DNA from: Candidatus Eisenbergiella merdavium
GTDB taxonomy: Bacteria; Bacillota; Clostridia; Lachnospirales; Lachnospiraceae
Assembly: GCA_019119595.1 (NCBI GenBank)
Contig: DWWS01000018.1
Span: 1 to 64,000, forward strand
DNA length: 64,000 nt
Reading direction: 5' to 3'
Positions 24,069-33,699 of the stretch are shown here, piece by piece. Both the position numbers and the translations under genes were made by a program. Under the pieces are notes generated by a model. The model saw nothing but the letters and a program-made list of their open reading frames with translations. It had not been told where the DNA came from and searched no databases. Numbering within the stretch: the first letter of the stretch is position 1; each line of letters opens with the position of its first letter.

Positions 24069-26981
24069 TCATTCCGCCGTCCAGACGTACGTTCCGGAGG
24101 GCATGTCCGGAATTTTCAGATATCCGCCCTCCCTGTTTCCCGGAATCTCTCTTTTTTCTTCTCCGTCCTCCAGAAAGCAGCGTTTCCCCTCCGGGCAGGG
24201 CATCCACACGTCCGCTCTGGCCCCAACCGGAATCTGCACCTGCAGCCGGATCTCACCCTCCATTCTGCGGCAGTCTGCCCGGACAAAGCCGTGCACAGTG
24301 AAAATGGAGCCTCTTACCCGCGTCATTTCCTCCTGAAGCCAGGGCCGGATGCGCAGAGTTTCATAGCCCGGCGTTTCGGGAGCGATGCCAAGCAGGAAAC
24401 GGCACAGCCACTCCTTCACATGGCCCATCATCGCATGGTTTCTGGAACGCCCCAGACCGTTCCACAGCTCGGTATAATTCCAGTATTCCGGCAGGGTCGT
24501 CAGGCCGTGATCTACGTGATGGCGGTAGCTGGGCTCCGTGGGATTCATCACCATCCGGTAAACCGTATCGTTCTCCCCGTTTTCAGCCAGCGCGCAGAAG
24601 ACCTGCTTTAAGCCCACCTCTCCGGAGGTGAGGTGATCCTGCTGTGCCGCGACAGCCTGCAGAAGCCCGTCAAGCACCCTTTGCTTTTCCATCCCGCAGG
24701 GGTTCCCATCGGGGCACTCTTCGGAGCACCCATCAGGGCTCCCATCAAGGCTCCCATCGAGTCCCCCATCAGGACGCAGGATCCCGGAAAACAGGACGCA
24801 GCCGAAGCTGGCCTGGCTGCCGTTTCCGTATGCGCCGGTTTCCCTGCTGAAGCACTCTTCATCCTCATAGAAGCCGTCCCTGATCCGTTCCGAAAGCGCC
24901 CGATACCGTTTTTCGTCCTCCTTTTCGCCAAGGATACCGGCTATCCCGGCCAGGGTATGCGCGATCAGGAAAAAGGCGCAGGTCGCAACCAGCGTAGTCG
25001 GCGTGCTTTCATTGAGCTGCCCCCATTCGCCCATGTGGGCATAGCCCTTCAGCACTCCGTTCGTGGATTCGCTTTCCAGATGGGACACATAGTCCTTCAT
25101 CATATCGTAATTTTCTTCCAGGATCCGCCTGTCTCCGTATTCCAGATAATAGTACCAGGGCGTCATCACGCAGGCCCCGCCCCAGTTGGGATCCTTATAC
25201 AGCCCGCCGATGCGGAAATATTCCGGCGCGATCCCGGGGACAAAGCCCTCCCCTTCCGTCTCCGTTTCCCTCAGCCTGGAAAAATCCGCGCCGGGATAAG
25301 CCTTCGCAGGATTTCCCGCCTCTCTGCGGATCCCCTGCTCTGTTCCGCCTGTCCGCTTCACCTGGGCGTCCCGCATATCCGCCATGATCTTGGGAATCCA
25401 GGCGCGGATGTCATAGCCCGCCGCCATGGAGGAAAACATGAGCTGTGTGGTCTCCAGCCAGCCCAGCTTTTCGATCTGCGGACAGTCCGTGAAGCTGAAC
25501 ATCATGTTGCTTTCGATGGAACGGTCAGTGATCCGGCTGATCCGGTTGATGATCTCATTGTCCGTTTCAAAATCAGAGGTTTTCTCATTCATCATGCGGA
25601 CCGCGCAGCCCTCAAAATTTTCCGGTACAGGAGTTCCGGGGAAGCCCTCCACCTCCACATATTGAAAGCCATGGTAGCAGAAGCGGGGATGCCACTCCTC
25701 CCGCCCCGTTCCCGCGCAGACATAGCTGTCCATCACCCTGCATGAAAAAAGAGTGTCGCAGCTCTGGGTGCAGGACGCCTGATCCACGCCGCTTCCGTCC
25801 GGCTTTAACACCTCCGCCGGATACATGCGGATCCGGGTTCCTGCATGCCCCTGTGTGCCAGTCAGCTTAAGACGCACGAATCCGGCGCTGTTTTTGCCCA
25901 GATCCACCAGCCAGTGCCCGTTCGGAAGGAGGCTTACACTCTTCGCCGTCCAGCTTTCCCAGATGCGCACGGGCGGAAACTCCTTCGCGCAAAGCCTGCC
26001 CTTCGGCGCCTCCATGATCTTTGCCTGCTTCCAGGCGGACCGGTCGTATCCCGGTCTGTCCCAGTCCGCGAGGGCAAGCGCCCTCTGCCCGTCATAATCC
26101 TCCCCGCCGTACCAGTTCTGGAAGGTCACGGCGCTCTCCGCAACCCGCCAGGAGGAATCCGTGACCGCCGCCGTTTCCACCCTTCCGTCCGCGTATGTCA
26201 GCTCCACCTGGGCCAGCAGCTTTACGTCCCCGCAGATTCCGTCCCGCAGATAGACCGTATCGTCCTTCTGGTACCGGTGCTTTTCCGACAGCGTCCCGTC
26301 TCCCAGCTTCATCACGGGAGAGACCGCATAATTGGCGTACTGCCCGTTTCCCAGGATCACGCCCAGCGTGTTTTCCCCTTCCGTCAGAAACGGCAGGATA
26401 TCGTACGTCACATAGTATACCCGTTTTTCAAATTCGCTCTCTCCCGGCTCGAACAGAGCGTCCGTCACCGGCTGTCCGTTCACGGAGGCGCAAAAAAGAC
26501 CCAGGCCGCTGATATACAGCCTCGCTTTCCTCACATCGCGAAGGCTTTTCACCGGAAACTCCCTGGCAAGCGCCGGGGCGGAGGACTTGTCTCCGGAAAA
26601 ATCATCGCCTCTTCCGATCCATTTTCCCTTCCAGTCCGCATCCTCCAGAAGCCCCATTTCAAAACGGGCCGTCTCGCTCCATTCCGACGCCTCGCCTCGG
26701 CAGTCCCAGACGCGCACCTTCCAGTATACCTCCTGTCTGGAGCAGAGCGCCGCTCCCGCATAAACAACCGCGTAATTCCTTTTCTCCTCCACCCTTCCGC
26801 TGTCCCACAGGTCTGCCTTTCCCTCGAAAAGCAGCTCCTGCCGGGAGGCGGCAAGGATATGATATGCGCTCTGCGCATCCCCTTTCAGTCCGGAGTGAAG
26901 CTGCCAGGACAGGCCGGGCCTTCCGCATTCCAGCCCCACAGGGTTTCTCAGATTCTGTGCGGTAAGATCTGTGATGTTCAT
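24069..26981 (-). CDS. GH78-type alpha-L-rhamnosidase
   Basis: A 970-residue enzyme with no signal peptide, expected to remove terminal rhamnose from imported glycosides in the cytosol. The order fits GH78: N-terminal sandwich domains (LRNPVGLECGRPGLSWQL, ARLYISGLGLFCASVNGQPV), then an (alpha/alpha)6 barrel with the acid region FSFTDCPQIEKLGW, and the late ATTLPEYWNY-like block GLTTLPEYWNYTELW. A low-complexity insert near residues 735-765 (repeats of LDGS/PDG) is encoded by four 12-bp tandem units at about 24728-24775 and lies in a loop. The start has AAAGGA about 10 nt upstream. It is monocistronic. Confidence 0.88.
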   Translation of the reverse strand: MNITDLTAQNLRNPVGLECGRPGLSWQLHSGLKGDAQSAYHILAASRQELLFEGKADLWDSGRVEEKRNYAVVYAGAALCSRQEVYWKVRVWDCRGEASEWSETARFEMGLLEDADWKGKWIGRGDDFSGDKSSAPALAREFPVKSLRDVRKARLYISGLGLFCASVNGQPVTDALFEPGESEFEKRVYYVTYDILPFLTEGENTLGVILGNGQYANYAVSPVMKLGDGTLSEKHRYQKDDTVYLRDGICGDVKLLAQVELTYADGRVETAAVTDSSWRVAESAVTFQNWYGGEDYDGQRALALADWDRPGYDRSAWKQAKIMEAPKGRLCAKEFPPVRIWESWTAKSVSLLPNGHWLVDLGKNSAGFVRLKLTGTQGHAGTRIRMYPAEVLKPDGSGVDQASCTQSCDTLFSCRVMDSYVCAGTGREEWHPRFCYHGFQYVEVEGFPGTPVPENFEGCAVRMMNEKTSDFETDNEIINRISRITDRSIESNMMFSFTDCPQIEKLGWLETTQLMFSSMAAGYDIRAWIPKIMADMRDAQVKRTGGTEQGIRREAGNPAKAYPGADFSRLRETETEGEGFVPGIAPEYFRIGGLYKDPNWGGACVMTPWYYYLEYGDRRILEENYDMMKDYVSHLESESTNGVLKGYAHMGEWGQLNESTPTTLVATCAFFLIAHTLAGIAGILGEKEDEKRYRALSERIRDGFYEDEECFSRETGAYGNGSQASFGCVLFSGILRPDGGLDGSLDGSPDGCSEECPDGNPCGMEKQRVLDGLLQAVAAQQDHLTSGEVGLKQVFCALAENGENDTVYRMVMNPTEPSYRHHVDHGLTTLPEYWNYTELWNGLGRSRNHAMMGHVKEWLCRFLLGIAPETPGYETLRIRPWLQEEMTRVRGSIFTVHGFVRADCRRMEGEIRLQVQIPVGARADVWMPCPEGKRCFLEDGEEKREIPGNREGGYLKIPDMPSGTYVWTAE

Positions 26982-27057
26982 AACAAAATGATCCTTTCAG
27001 CATTTTTTCAGGTTCTATTTTACCCCTTTACGGAGCCTACTGTCATACCTTTCCCAA

Positions 27058-27735
27058 CTACAGAAACATGGAAAACACCACCGTCACAATCCCGCAGACT
27101 CCGATGGCAAGGCCGCTCATTGCCCCTTCCGTCTCCCCAAGCTCCACGGCCTTTGAGGTGCCCACCGCATGGCTGCAGGCGCCGATGGCAAGCCCCGCCG
27201 TCATGGAATCCTTCACCCGGAAGATTCGGATCAGAAACGGCGCAAGAATGCTTCCCATGATGCCGGTCAGAATGACTGCCGCCACCGTAATGGAGGAAAT
27301 CCCTCCGTGACTCTCCGCGATCCCCACCGCGATGGGCGTGGTCACGGACTTGGGAAGCAGCGCCCAGGTCATGGCCTCATCCAGGCCGAACAGATGGCAG
27401 AGAAGATATACGCTTCCCATGGAGGTCACGGAACCGGCCGCGCAGCCCGCCAGGATGGGAAGCCAGTTTTTCTTCAAAAGCTCCAGCTTCGCGTAGACCG
27501 ATACCGCAAGGCAGGCCGTCGCGGGGGCGAGGAACATGTTGATGATGCTCCCTCCCTCGTTATAGCTCTCATAGGGGATCCGAAACAGCAGCAACACGCC
27601 GGACACCAGGACAATGGCGATGATCAGCGGATTGCAGATCACAAGCCCCGTTTTTTTCTGGATCCGCACACCGATGAAAAACGCCGCAATGCTGAGCGCG
27701 ATTCCGAAAAAGGGAGAAGCGAGCAGTTCAGACAT
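27058..27735 (-). CDS. lrgB: LrgB-family membrane protein
   Basis: A 225-residue multi-span protein of the LrgB/CidB/YohK family, partner of LrgA, linked to control of murein hydrolase export, cell lysis and, in some species, pyruvate uptake. Family sequence includes WALLPKSVTTPIAVGIAES and ACSHAVGTSKAVELGETEGA. It overlaps the end of lrgA by 8 bp and has GGGAGG upstream within lrgA. It is the last gene of the pth-mfd-lrgA-lrgB run. Confidence 0.92.
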   Translation of the reverse strand: MSELLASPFFGIALSIAAFFIGVRIQKKTGLVICNPLIIAIVLVSGVLLLFRIPYESYNEGGSIINMFLAPATACLAVSVYAKLELLKKNWLPILAGCAAGSVTSMGSVYLLCHLFGLDEAMTWALLPKSVTTPIAVGIAESHGGISSITVAAVILTGIMGSILAPFLIRIFRVKDSMTAGLAIGACSHAVGTSKAVELGETEGAMSGLAIGVCGIVTVVFSMFL

Positions 27736-28177
27736 ATCCCTTCCTCCCTTCTTCCGTTTCCTGTTCCTCCGTTTCGCCTTCAGTCCCTTCCGTACAGGCA
27801 GACAACGCTCCTCCTCCGGCCGCCCGCCCCCGGTTCATCAGCCAGAGCACGCCCCGGACCGTATATACGGTGGCCGCAAAGGTGAGGATCGTGGTGAGAA
27901 AACAGATCAGCAGCAGCTTTCCCACATTTCCCTTCAGCACGTCAAAATAGTTGATGATGCTCACGCCTGCCGGGATGAAGAAAAAGGCCATATTGGAAAG
28001 CAGAAAATCCGACTTTTCCCGGATATGCTCCACCCTGATCACCTTCAGGCCAAGAAGCGCGAACAAAAGGAGCATGCCGATCACGCTGGCGGGAAACGGG
28101 AAGGGCAGAAGGGCCTCCACGACCTCACTCACCCAGCACAGCGCAAAAATGATTCCGATCTGACAGATGATTTTCAT
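27728..28177 (-). CDS. lrgA: LrgA/CidA-family holin-like protein
   Basis: A 149-residue holin-like protein with four hydrophobic segments; the core PFPASVIGMLLLFALLGLK and FFFIPAGVSIINYFDVLKG are typical of LrgA/CidA. The charged C-terminal tail (ETEEQETEEGRK) is longer than in many homologues. The start overlaps the mfd stop by 4 bp, so translation is probably coupled. Confidence 0.92.
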   Translation of the reverse strand: MKIICQIGIIFALCWVSEVVEALLPFPFPASVIGMLLLFALLGLKVIRVEHIREKSDFLLSNMAFFFIPAGVSIINYFDVLKGNVGKLLLICFLTTILTFAATVYTVRGVLWLMNRGRAAGGGALSACTEGTEGETEEQETEEGRKGYV

Positions 28178-31100
28178 ATCGCGTCTCCATTCCCGGACGG
28201 CGGCAGGCGCATGGCCTTCACCTCGTCGTCCTCAATCCTCAGAAGCTGCTCCATATCGGAAAGCAGATTTTCGGTAAGCGTCAGGAGCTTCTCCGCTTCC
28301 TTTTCCGCAAGCTCCTCTTTTTTATAACGAAGCAGAAAATAGGGCGTCCCCTTCGCCGTAAAGGTGAGAGAGGAGCCGTACAGGCGCAGCAGTCCGGGAA
28401 TATTTTCCACCCGAAGAAAGGCGTCGGGGCGAAGCAGGAGCTTCAGCTCCCCGTTTCTTCCCTTCATCTCCGTGACGTAAAGGGAATGGGCCTTCACCCG
28501 GATCAGGGCGATGCGCAGCAGATTGTCCACGCATACGGGCACCTCCCCGAAGCGGTCCAGAAGCTCCTCCTTCATGTCCTCGCTCTCCGCAGGCGTCTCC
28601 ACTCCGGCGATCCGCTTGTAGATGTCCAGCTTCTGCTGTTCGTTTACGATATAGGCGGGCGGGATGTAGGCGTCCGCCTCCAGCTCCACCGTGGTGGCGA
28701 AATCCGCCGTCCTCGTCTCCCCCTTCAGGGTTTTCACCGCGTCGTTGAGCATCTTGCAGTACAGGTCGTAGCCCACCGCCTCCATGTGGCCGGACTGTCT
28801 TTTCCCGAGCAGGTTGCCCGCGCCCCGGATCTCAAGGTCGCGCATGGCGATCTTGAAGCCGCTGCCAAGCTCGGTGAATTCCCGGATGGCGGACAGGCGT
28901 TTTTCCGCGATCTCCTTGAGCATCTTATCCCGCTTATACATCAGGAACGCATAGGCGGTGCGGCCGGAGCGGCCCACCCGTCCCCTGAGCTGATAAAGCT
29001 GGGAAAGGCCGAGCTGATCCGAGTCGTGGATGATCATGGTATTCACGTTGGAAATGTCCAGCCCCGTCTCGATGATGGTGGTGGACACCAGCACGTCGAT
29101 CTCTCCGTTGATGAAATCGTACATGATCCGTTCCAGCTCGTGCTCCTTCATCTGGCCGTGCGCAAAGGCCACGTTCGCCTCCGGCACCAGCCTCTGGATC
29201 GTGGCCGCCATGTCCGCGATGGTATTCACCCGGTTGTAAACATAGTAGACCTGGCCGTTTCTGGCAAGCTCCCTGACGATGGCCTCCCGCACCATTTCCT
29301 CATTGTATTCGCAGACAAAGGTCTGAATGGGCTGCCGGTCCCCCGGCGCCTCCTCCAGCACGCTCATATCCCGGATGCCGATGAGGGACATGTGCAGGGT
29401 GCGGGGGATGGGCGTCGCGGTCAGCGTCAGCACGTCCACGTCCTCCTTCAGCTTCTTGATCTTTTCCTTGTGCGCCACACCGAAGCGCTGCTCCTCGTCG
29501 ATGATCAGAAGCCCCAGATCCTTAAACTGGATATCCGCGGAAAGGATGCGGTGGGTCCCGATCAGGATATCCACCTGGCCCTTGCGCAGGTCCGTCACCG
29601 TTTTTTTCTGCTCGGCAGGCGTGCGGAAGCGGCTCATCAGGTCGATGCGCACCGGAAAATCCTTCATTCTCTGCACGAAGGTATTGTAATGCTGCTGGGC
29701 CAGGATGGTGGTGGGCACCAGAAAAGCCACCTGTTTTCCGTCCTGCACCGCCTTGAAGGCCGCCCGGATGGCGATCTCGGTCTTGCCGTAGCCCACGTCC
29801 CCGCAGATCAGGCGGTCCATGATCCTGCGGCTCTCCATGTCCTCCTTGGTGGCCGCGATGGCGGAAAGCTGATCCTCCGTCTCCTCAAAGGGGAACATTT
29901 CCTCAAATTCTCTCTGCCAGACCGTATCCTGTCCGTAGGCAAAGCCCTCCTTCTGCTGTCTGACCGCGTACAGCTCCACCAAATCCTTCGCCACCTCGTC
30001 CACGGCGCTTCTCACCTTCGACTTGGTGCGCGTCCACTCCTGGGTGCCCAGCTTGTTCAGCTTTGGCGTTTTTGCCGCATCCGCCGAAGCATATTTCTGT
30101 ATCACGTCCAGGCCGGTGGCGAGCACATACAGATTTCCGCCGTCCCGGTAGGAAATCTTGATGTAGTCCTTGGTGGTTCCGTTCATCTCCACCTTTTCAA
30201 TGCCCTGATAGACGCCGAGCCCGTGGGTCTCATGCACCACGTAGTCACCGATCTTCAGCACGGCAAAATCCTGGATCTTCTGCCCCTCGAACTGCCTGCG
30301 GCGCTTCTTCTTTTTTTTCTGCGCCCCGAAAATATCGCTTTCCGTGATGACCACGAACTTCAGAAGCGGATATTCAAAGCCCCGGCTCACATGACCGTAA
30401 AACAACTCCACCTCTCCGGGCTGCACCAGCCTGTCCCCGTCCTCACTGTAGAAGCTGGAAAGCCCCTCCGCCTGCAGATCCTCCGCCAGACGCTTTGCCC
30501 GCGTGCGGGACGGAGAAAGGAGCAGCACCCGGCTTCCATTTTTCTTATACCGCTTCAGATCCGCCGTCAGCGCCTCGAAGCTGTTGTTGTAGGGGGACAT
30601 GCTTTTTACGTTCACATCAAAGCGCTTCAGCGGCGCGACAAGGGCGTTTCTGGTATCCATCGCCGCAAGGAGCACGGTGCGCAGGCCGTCCAAAAAGGAG
30701 GCCGTCTGCTCGCAGCCGTACAGAAGCTCCGCCTGGCCGGGCAGGATATAGCCCTTTTCCAGCCGGTGGCTCATGCTCTCCCGAAATTCCAGCTCCACCG
30801 CCTGTCCCTGCTCCTTCAGCCTGCCCGGCTCGTCCAGGAACACGCAGGTATACCGATCCGGGAAAAAACGCAGAAAGGATTCCGTATCCTCGTAAAAATA
30901 GCGGACGAAGCCTTCCAGATTGGCCGCCGCGGAAAGCTCCCGCACCTGCTCGGCAAGCTCCTTCACCTGTCCGGTGATGCGCGCCGCCTCCTCGGTGTGA
31001 AAGCCCTCCCTCAGCTTCGCCGCAAAGGCCTTCGCCTCTTCTTCGATGCGCTTCAGCCCGTCCAGCCTCTGCCGCCCGGTCAGCACCATCTCCGTGGCCG

Positions 31101-31764
31101 GATAAATGTCGATCATGGACAGCTTTTCGATACTCCTCTGGCTTCCCAGGTCGAAGGAACGGATGGAATCCACATCCTCTCCCCACAGCTCGATCCGGCA
31201 GGGGTTTTCCTCTGTCAGGTCAAAAATGTCGATGATGCCGCCCCGGATGGAAAACTGGCCCGGCGCCTCCACCTGCCAGCTTTTTTCATAGCCCATCTGC
31301 ACCAGCCGCTCCGAAAGCTCCTCCTCGTTCACACTGCTGTCCGTGTCAATGTGGATGACCGCGTCCGCGATCTCCTCTAACGGCACCTGCGGCGTCATCA
31401 GCGCGGCAAAGGTGGTCACCACCGTCACCGGCCTCCCCTCGATCAGCCTTTTTAGCACCTTCATCCGGTCCGCAACGAGCTGGTTTCCGTGGATATCCGC
31501 CTGATAAAAGATCAGATCCCTGGCCGGATAGAGCACCGTGCTTTTATCATAAAACAGATATTCCTCATAGATCTCCCTGGCGCGCAGATCGCTGTGGGTG
31601 ACGATCACCTTATAAAGGAAATCCTCACTCAGCCCAAAGACCAGATGCAGCTTCTGGGAGTCCGTGCAGCCGGTATAGCCGATGCCCGCTCCTTCCTTTT
31701 TTAAAAGGAATCTCCCCTCCTCAAATTCCGCCAGCTCCAAAAGCGGCTCTGTCAATGCCTTCAT
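28174..31764 (-). CDS. mfd: Transcription-repair coupling factor
   Basis: An 1196-residue Mfd, which removes RNA polymerase stalled at lesions and recruits UvrA. Domains in order: UvrB-like N-terminal modules, the CarD-like polymerase interaction domain (KIGDYVVHETHGLGVYQGIE, about residue 500), a RecG-like helicase with Walker A GDVGYGKTE and DEEQRFG, and the C-terminal TRCF domain. The ribosome site AGAGGAAGC precedes the ATG. It overlaps pth upstream and lrgA downstream by 4 bp each, giving a tightly coupled operon. Confidence 0.97.
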   Translation of the reverse strand: MKALTEPLLELAEFEEGRFLLKKEGAGIGYTGCTDSQKLHLVFGLSEDFLYKVIVTHSDLRAREIYEEYLFYDKSTVLYPARDLIFYQADIHGNQLVADRMKVLKRLIEGRPVTVVTTFAALMTPQVPLEEIADAVIHIDTDSSVNEEELSERLVQMGYEKSWQVEAPGQFSIRGGIIDIFDLTEENPCRIELWGEDVDSIRSFDLGSQRSIEKLSMIDIYPATEMVLTGRQRLDGLKRIEEEAKAFAAKLREGFHTEEAARITGQVKELAEQVRELSAAANLEGFVRYFYEDTESFLRFFPDRYTCVFLDEPGRLKEQGQAVELEFRESMSHRLEKGYILPGQAELLYGCEQTASFLDGLRTVLLAAMDTRNALVAPLKRFDVNVKSMSPYNNSFEALTADLKRYKKNGSRVLLLSPSRTRAKRLAEDLQAEGLSSFYSEDGDRLVQPGEVELFYGHVSRGFEYPLLKFVVITESDIFGAQKKKKKRRRQFEGQKIQDFAVLKIGDYVVHETHGLGVYQGIEKVEMNGTTKDYIKISYRDGGNLYVLATGLDVIQKYASADAAKTPKLNKLGTQEWTRTKSKVRSAVDEVAKDLVELYAVRQQKEGFAYGQDTVWQREFEEMFPFEETEDQLSAIAATKEDMESRRIMDRLICGDVGYGKTEIAIRAAFKAVQDGKQVAFLVPTTILAQQHYNTFVQRMKDFPVRIDLMSRFRTPAEQKKTVTDLRKGQVDILIGTHRILSADIQFKDLGLLIIDEEQRFGVAHKEKIKKLKEDVDVLTLTATPIPRTLHMSLIGIRDMSVLEEAPGDRQPIQTFVCEYNEEMVREAIVRELARNGQVYYVYNRVNTIADMAATIQRLVPEANVAFAHGQMKEHELERIMYDFINGEIDVLVSTTIIETGLDISNVNTMIIHDSDQLGLSQLYQLRGRVGRSGRTAYAFLMYKRDKMLKEIAEKRLSAIREFTELGSGFKIAMRDLEIRGAGNLLGKRQSGHMEAVGYDLYCKMLNDAVKTLKGETRTADFATTVELEADAYIPPAYIVNEQQKLDIYKRIAGVETPAESEDMKEELLDRFGEVPVCVDNLLRIALIRVKAHSLYVTEMKGRNGELKLLLRPDAFLRVENIPGLLRLYGSSLTFTAKGTPYFLLRYKKEELAEKEAEKLLTLTENLLSDMEQLLRIEDDEVKAMRLPPSGNGDAI

Positions 31765-32384
31765 GCTTCCTCTTTTCCCGCGGGCCCGGTGGCCGCATTT
31801 GATGCATGCTCCTTATTCTTTTTCTGGTTATACTGATTCATCGCCGCGTCAGGCCCCTGCGTCAGGATCGTCACCGCCGCCTCCGCCGCCTGCCGGACAC
31901 TCTCATCCATGAGCTTCCGCTCCGCCGCCGGGAAATGCCCCAGCACATAATCCGCCAGATCCCGTCCCGCGGGCTTTTCTCCCACGCCCACCCGAAGCCG
32001 CATGAAATCCTGCGTCCCCAGATTCGCGATGATGTTCTTCAGACCGTTGTGGCCCCCCGCGCTCCCTTTTTTCCGGATGCGCAGCTGTCCCACGTCCAGG
32101 CTGATGTCGTCGCAGATCACCAGAAGCTGCGTTTGGGGATCTTCCTTATAATAATCTATGATCTCCCGAAGGCTCTCACCACTCAGATTCATATAGGTCA
32201 GCGGCTTTGCCAGGAGCACCTTCTGCCCCTCGATCATCCCCTTTCCCACCAGCGCCCGGTGCTTCCCGTCGATCACACGGATCCCGTAACGCTCCGCCAA
32301 CGCGTCGATCACCTCAAAGCCCACGTTGTGCCTTGTATTCTCATACTCCCTTTTGGGATTTCCCAATCCTGCGATAATAAACAT
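31761..32384 (-). CDS. pth: Peptidyl-tRNA hydrolase
   Basis: A 207-residue Pth that recycles peptidyl-tRNA dropped by ribosomes. Catalytic His is in NTRHNVGFE, with the GLGNP motif at the N-terminus, CDDISLDVGQLRIR, and GSAGGHNGLKNI. The C-terminal extension is Lys/Asn rich. The ATG at 32382-32384 follows AAGGAGG; an in-frame extension to 32501 would read through the palindromic cluster and is rejected. It is the first gene of the pth-mfd-lrgAB run. Confidence 0.95.
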   Translation of the reverse strand: MFIIAGLGNPKREYENTRHNVGFEVIDALAERYGIRVIDGKHRALVGKGMIEGQKVLLAKPLTYMNLSGESLREIIDYYKEDPQTQLLVICDDISLDVGQLRIRKKGSAGGHNGLKNIIANLGTQDFMRLRVGVGEKPAGRDLADYVLGHFPAAERKLMDESVRQAAEAAVTILTQGPDAAMNQYNQKKNKEHASNAATGPAGKEEA

Positions 32385-32393
32385 TTTTTCCTC

Positions 32394-32608
32394 CTTGCTG
32401 AAGCGCTTTAGCGCTGAAGCACGTGCATAGAAATCGCGTATGCGATTTTCTATGCTGCGATCACAGGAATTGCGGCGTTCCGCCGCAATTCCCGGTTTCA
32501 AAATGCGCTATCGAGTGCATTTTGAAACCGCACCTTCTCTGCCGAAGCATTCTATGCTGAGGCACGCGAGCAGAAATCGCGTATGCGATTTTCTATGCCG
32601 CGTTTCCC
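32394..32608. repeat. Cluster of perfect small-loop palindromes
   Basis: The whole yaaA-pth spacer is made of hairpins: AGCGC-TTTA-GCGCT at about 32402, GCATAGAAATCGC/GCGATTTTCTATGC (32425-32455, loop GTAT), GGAATTGCGGC/GCCGCAATTCC (32466-32492), GGTTTCAAAATGC/GCATTTTGAAACC (32494-32529), and a second copy of the AGAAATCGC-GTAT-GCGATTTTCT unit (about 32572-32594). No protein is encoded and no promoter is obvious. Transcripts crossing it would fold into a chain of strong stems before pth. Confidence 0.8.
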
Positions 32609-32611
32609 AGT

Positions 32612-33391
32612 TTAAGCCATGAAATCGGGTTCTGTCAATGCCGCCGGCCGTTTACAGAACACATACACACCCCGTTCGGAATAGTCCTCTCTGTATTCAT
32701 AGCCCAGCCGGTCAAAGTTCTTCAGCTCCTCCGGCCTGCGGACTGCATGCTCCGCCGCGAAACGCACCATCTCCCCGCGGGCCATCTTGGCATGCGTCCC
32801 CTTCTGGATCACCGGCGTTTTCCTTCCATCCTGTTCTTCCCCGAACACGCAGGTCACATACCGCATTCCCTTTTCCAGATATTTTTCCACGCAGACCGCG
32901 TACTCCCTGGAGGCCAGATTGATGATGCAGTCCGTCTCACCGGCCAGGCGCTCATACAGGCTCCGTCCCCAGAACGCATACAGGCTGCCCGCCTCCGGCG
33001 CCTTCGCCTGTATCTCCAGGCGGTAAGGCACAACGCCGTCCATGGGACGCAGGATCCCGTAAAAGCCCGACAGAATGCGCAGATGCTCCTGCACATATTC
33101 CCACTGCCCGCGCTCAAACACCGCAGGGGCCATATATTGATACTGGATTCCCTCATAGGAAAGGATTGCCGGAGTCAGATTCCGCTTCAGATCCGTTTTC
33201 CAAAGCCGCTCAAAGGCCTCCTGCGCGATCCGGTCGGAGCATTTCCACACTGCCTTCAGCTCCGCAAGGCTCTTCCCCTTCATCCAGTCCAGAAGCTCCT
33301 GCGTCCGTTCCAGACAGGCCGGAAGCCCGAGCGGAGCAAGGGTGTCCGTATCCACCTTCATTTTTTTCGCCGGAGATATGATAAAACGCAT
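32612..33391 (-). CDS. yaaA: YaaA-family peroxide stress protein
   Basis: A 259-residue YaaA/DUF328 protein. In E. coli YaaA binds DNA and limits peroxide damage by lowering free iron. The family start MRFIISPAKKMK is exact, with LSYEGIQYQYM, LRILSGFYGILRPMDGVVPYRLE and the late HAKMARGEMVRFAAEH. It is upstream of, and co-directional with, pth, separated by the palindromic cluster. An AAGGAAT site precedes the ATG. Confidence 0.93.
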   Translation of the reverse strand: MRFIISPAKKMKVDTDTLAPLGLPACLERTQELLDWMKGKSLAELKAVWKCSDRIAQEAFERLWKTDLKRNLTPAILSYEGIQYQYMAPAVFERGQWEYVQEHLRILSGFYGILRPMDGVVPYRLEIQAKAPEAGSLYAFWGRSLYERLAGETDCIINLASREYAVCVEKYLEKGMRYVTCVFGEEQDGRKTPVIQKGTHAKMARGEMVRFAAEHAVRRPEELKNFDRLGYEYREDYSERGVYVFCKRPAALTEPDFMA

Positions 33392-33570
33392 GTTCTACTC
33401 ATTCCTTTACACCGAAATATTTTCCCTGCAGCGCACAATAAACGCACGGCTTTTCTTTTTTCCAAATGACTGCTATACTAACTTTTATCATTTTTTTTCA
33501 TTTTACGCAAACTTTTTCTCTTTCCGGACAGTCTAACAGATGAAAAGGGAAAAAAAGAAGTTCAATATAA

Positions 33571-33685
33571 CCGCCTGACGGCGGCAGAAAGTGAGGCGGA
33601 AGCCGCTTATGCGGCTTCCTGGAAGAATCCCTTTGGGATTCTTCTATATAAATTTAATGCCGCCTGACGGCGGCAGAAAGCGAGG
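33571..33685. repeat. Palindrome cluster in the 308-bp gap before the sigma-factor gene
   Basis: Two direct copies of a 26-bp unit, CCGCC-TGAC-GGCGG plus CAGAAAGnGAGG (33571-33596 and 33660-33685), flank two hairpins: GGAAGCCGC-TTAT-GCGGCTTCC (33598-33619) and GAAGAATCCC/GGGATTCTTC (33622-33644). The second copy runs directly into the ribosome site of the ECF sigma gene. The rest of the gap (33392-33570) is AT-rich with a weak AACTT...AAGTT inverted repeat and no gene. Confidence 0.8.
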
Positions 33686-33699
33686 AAACAAAAGGGGCA

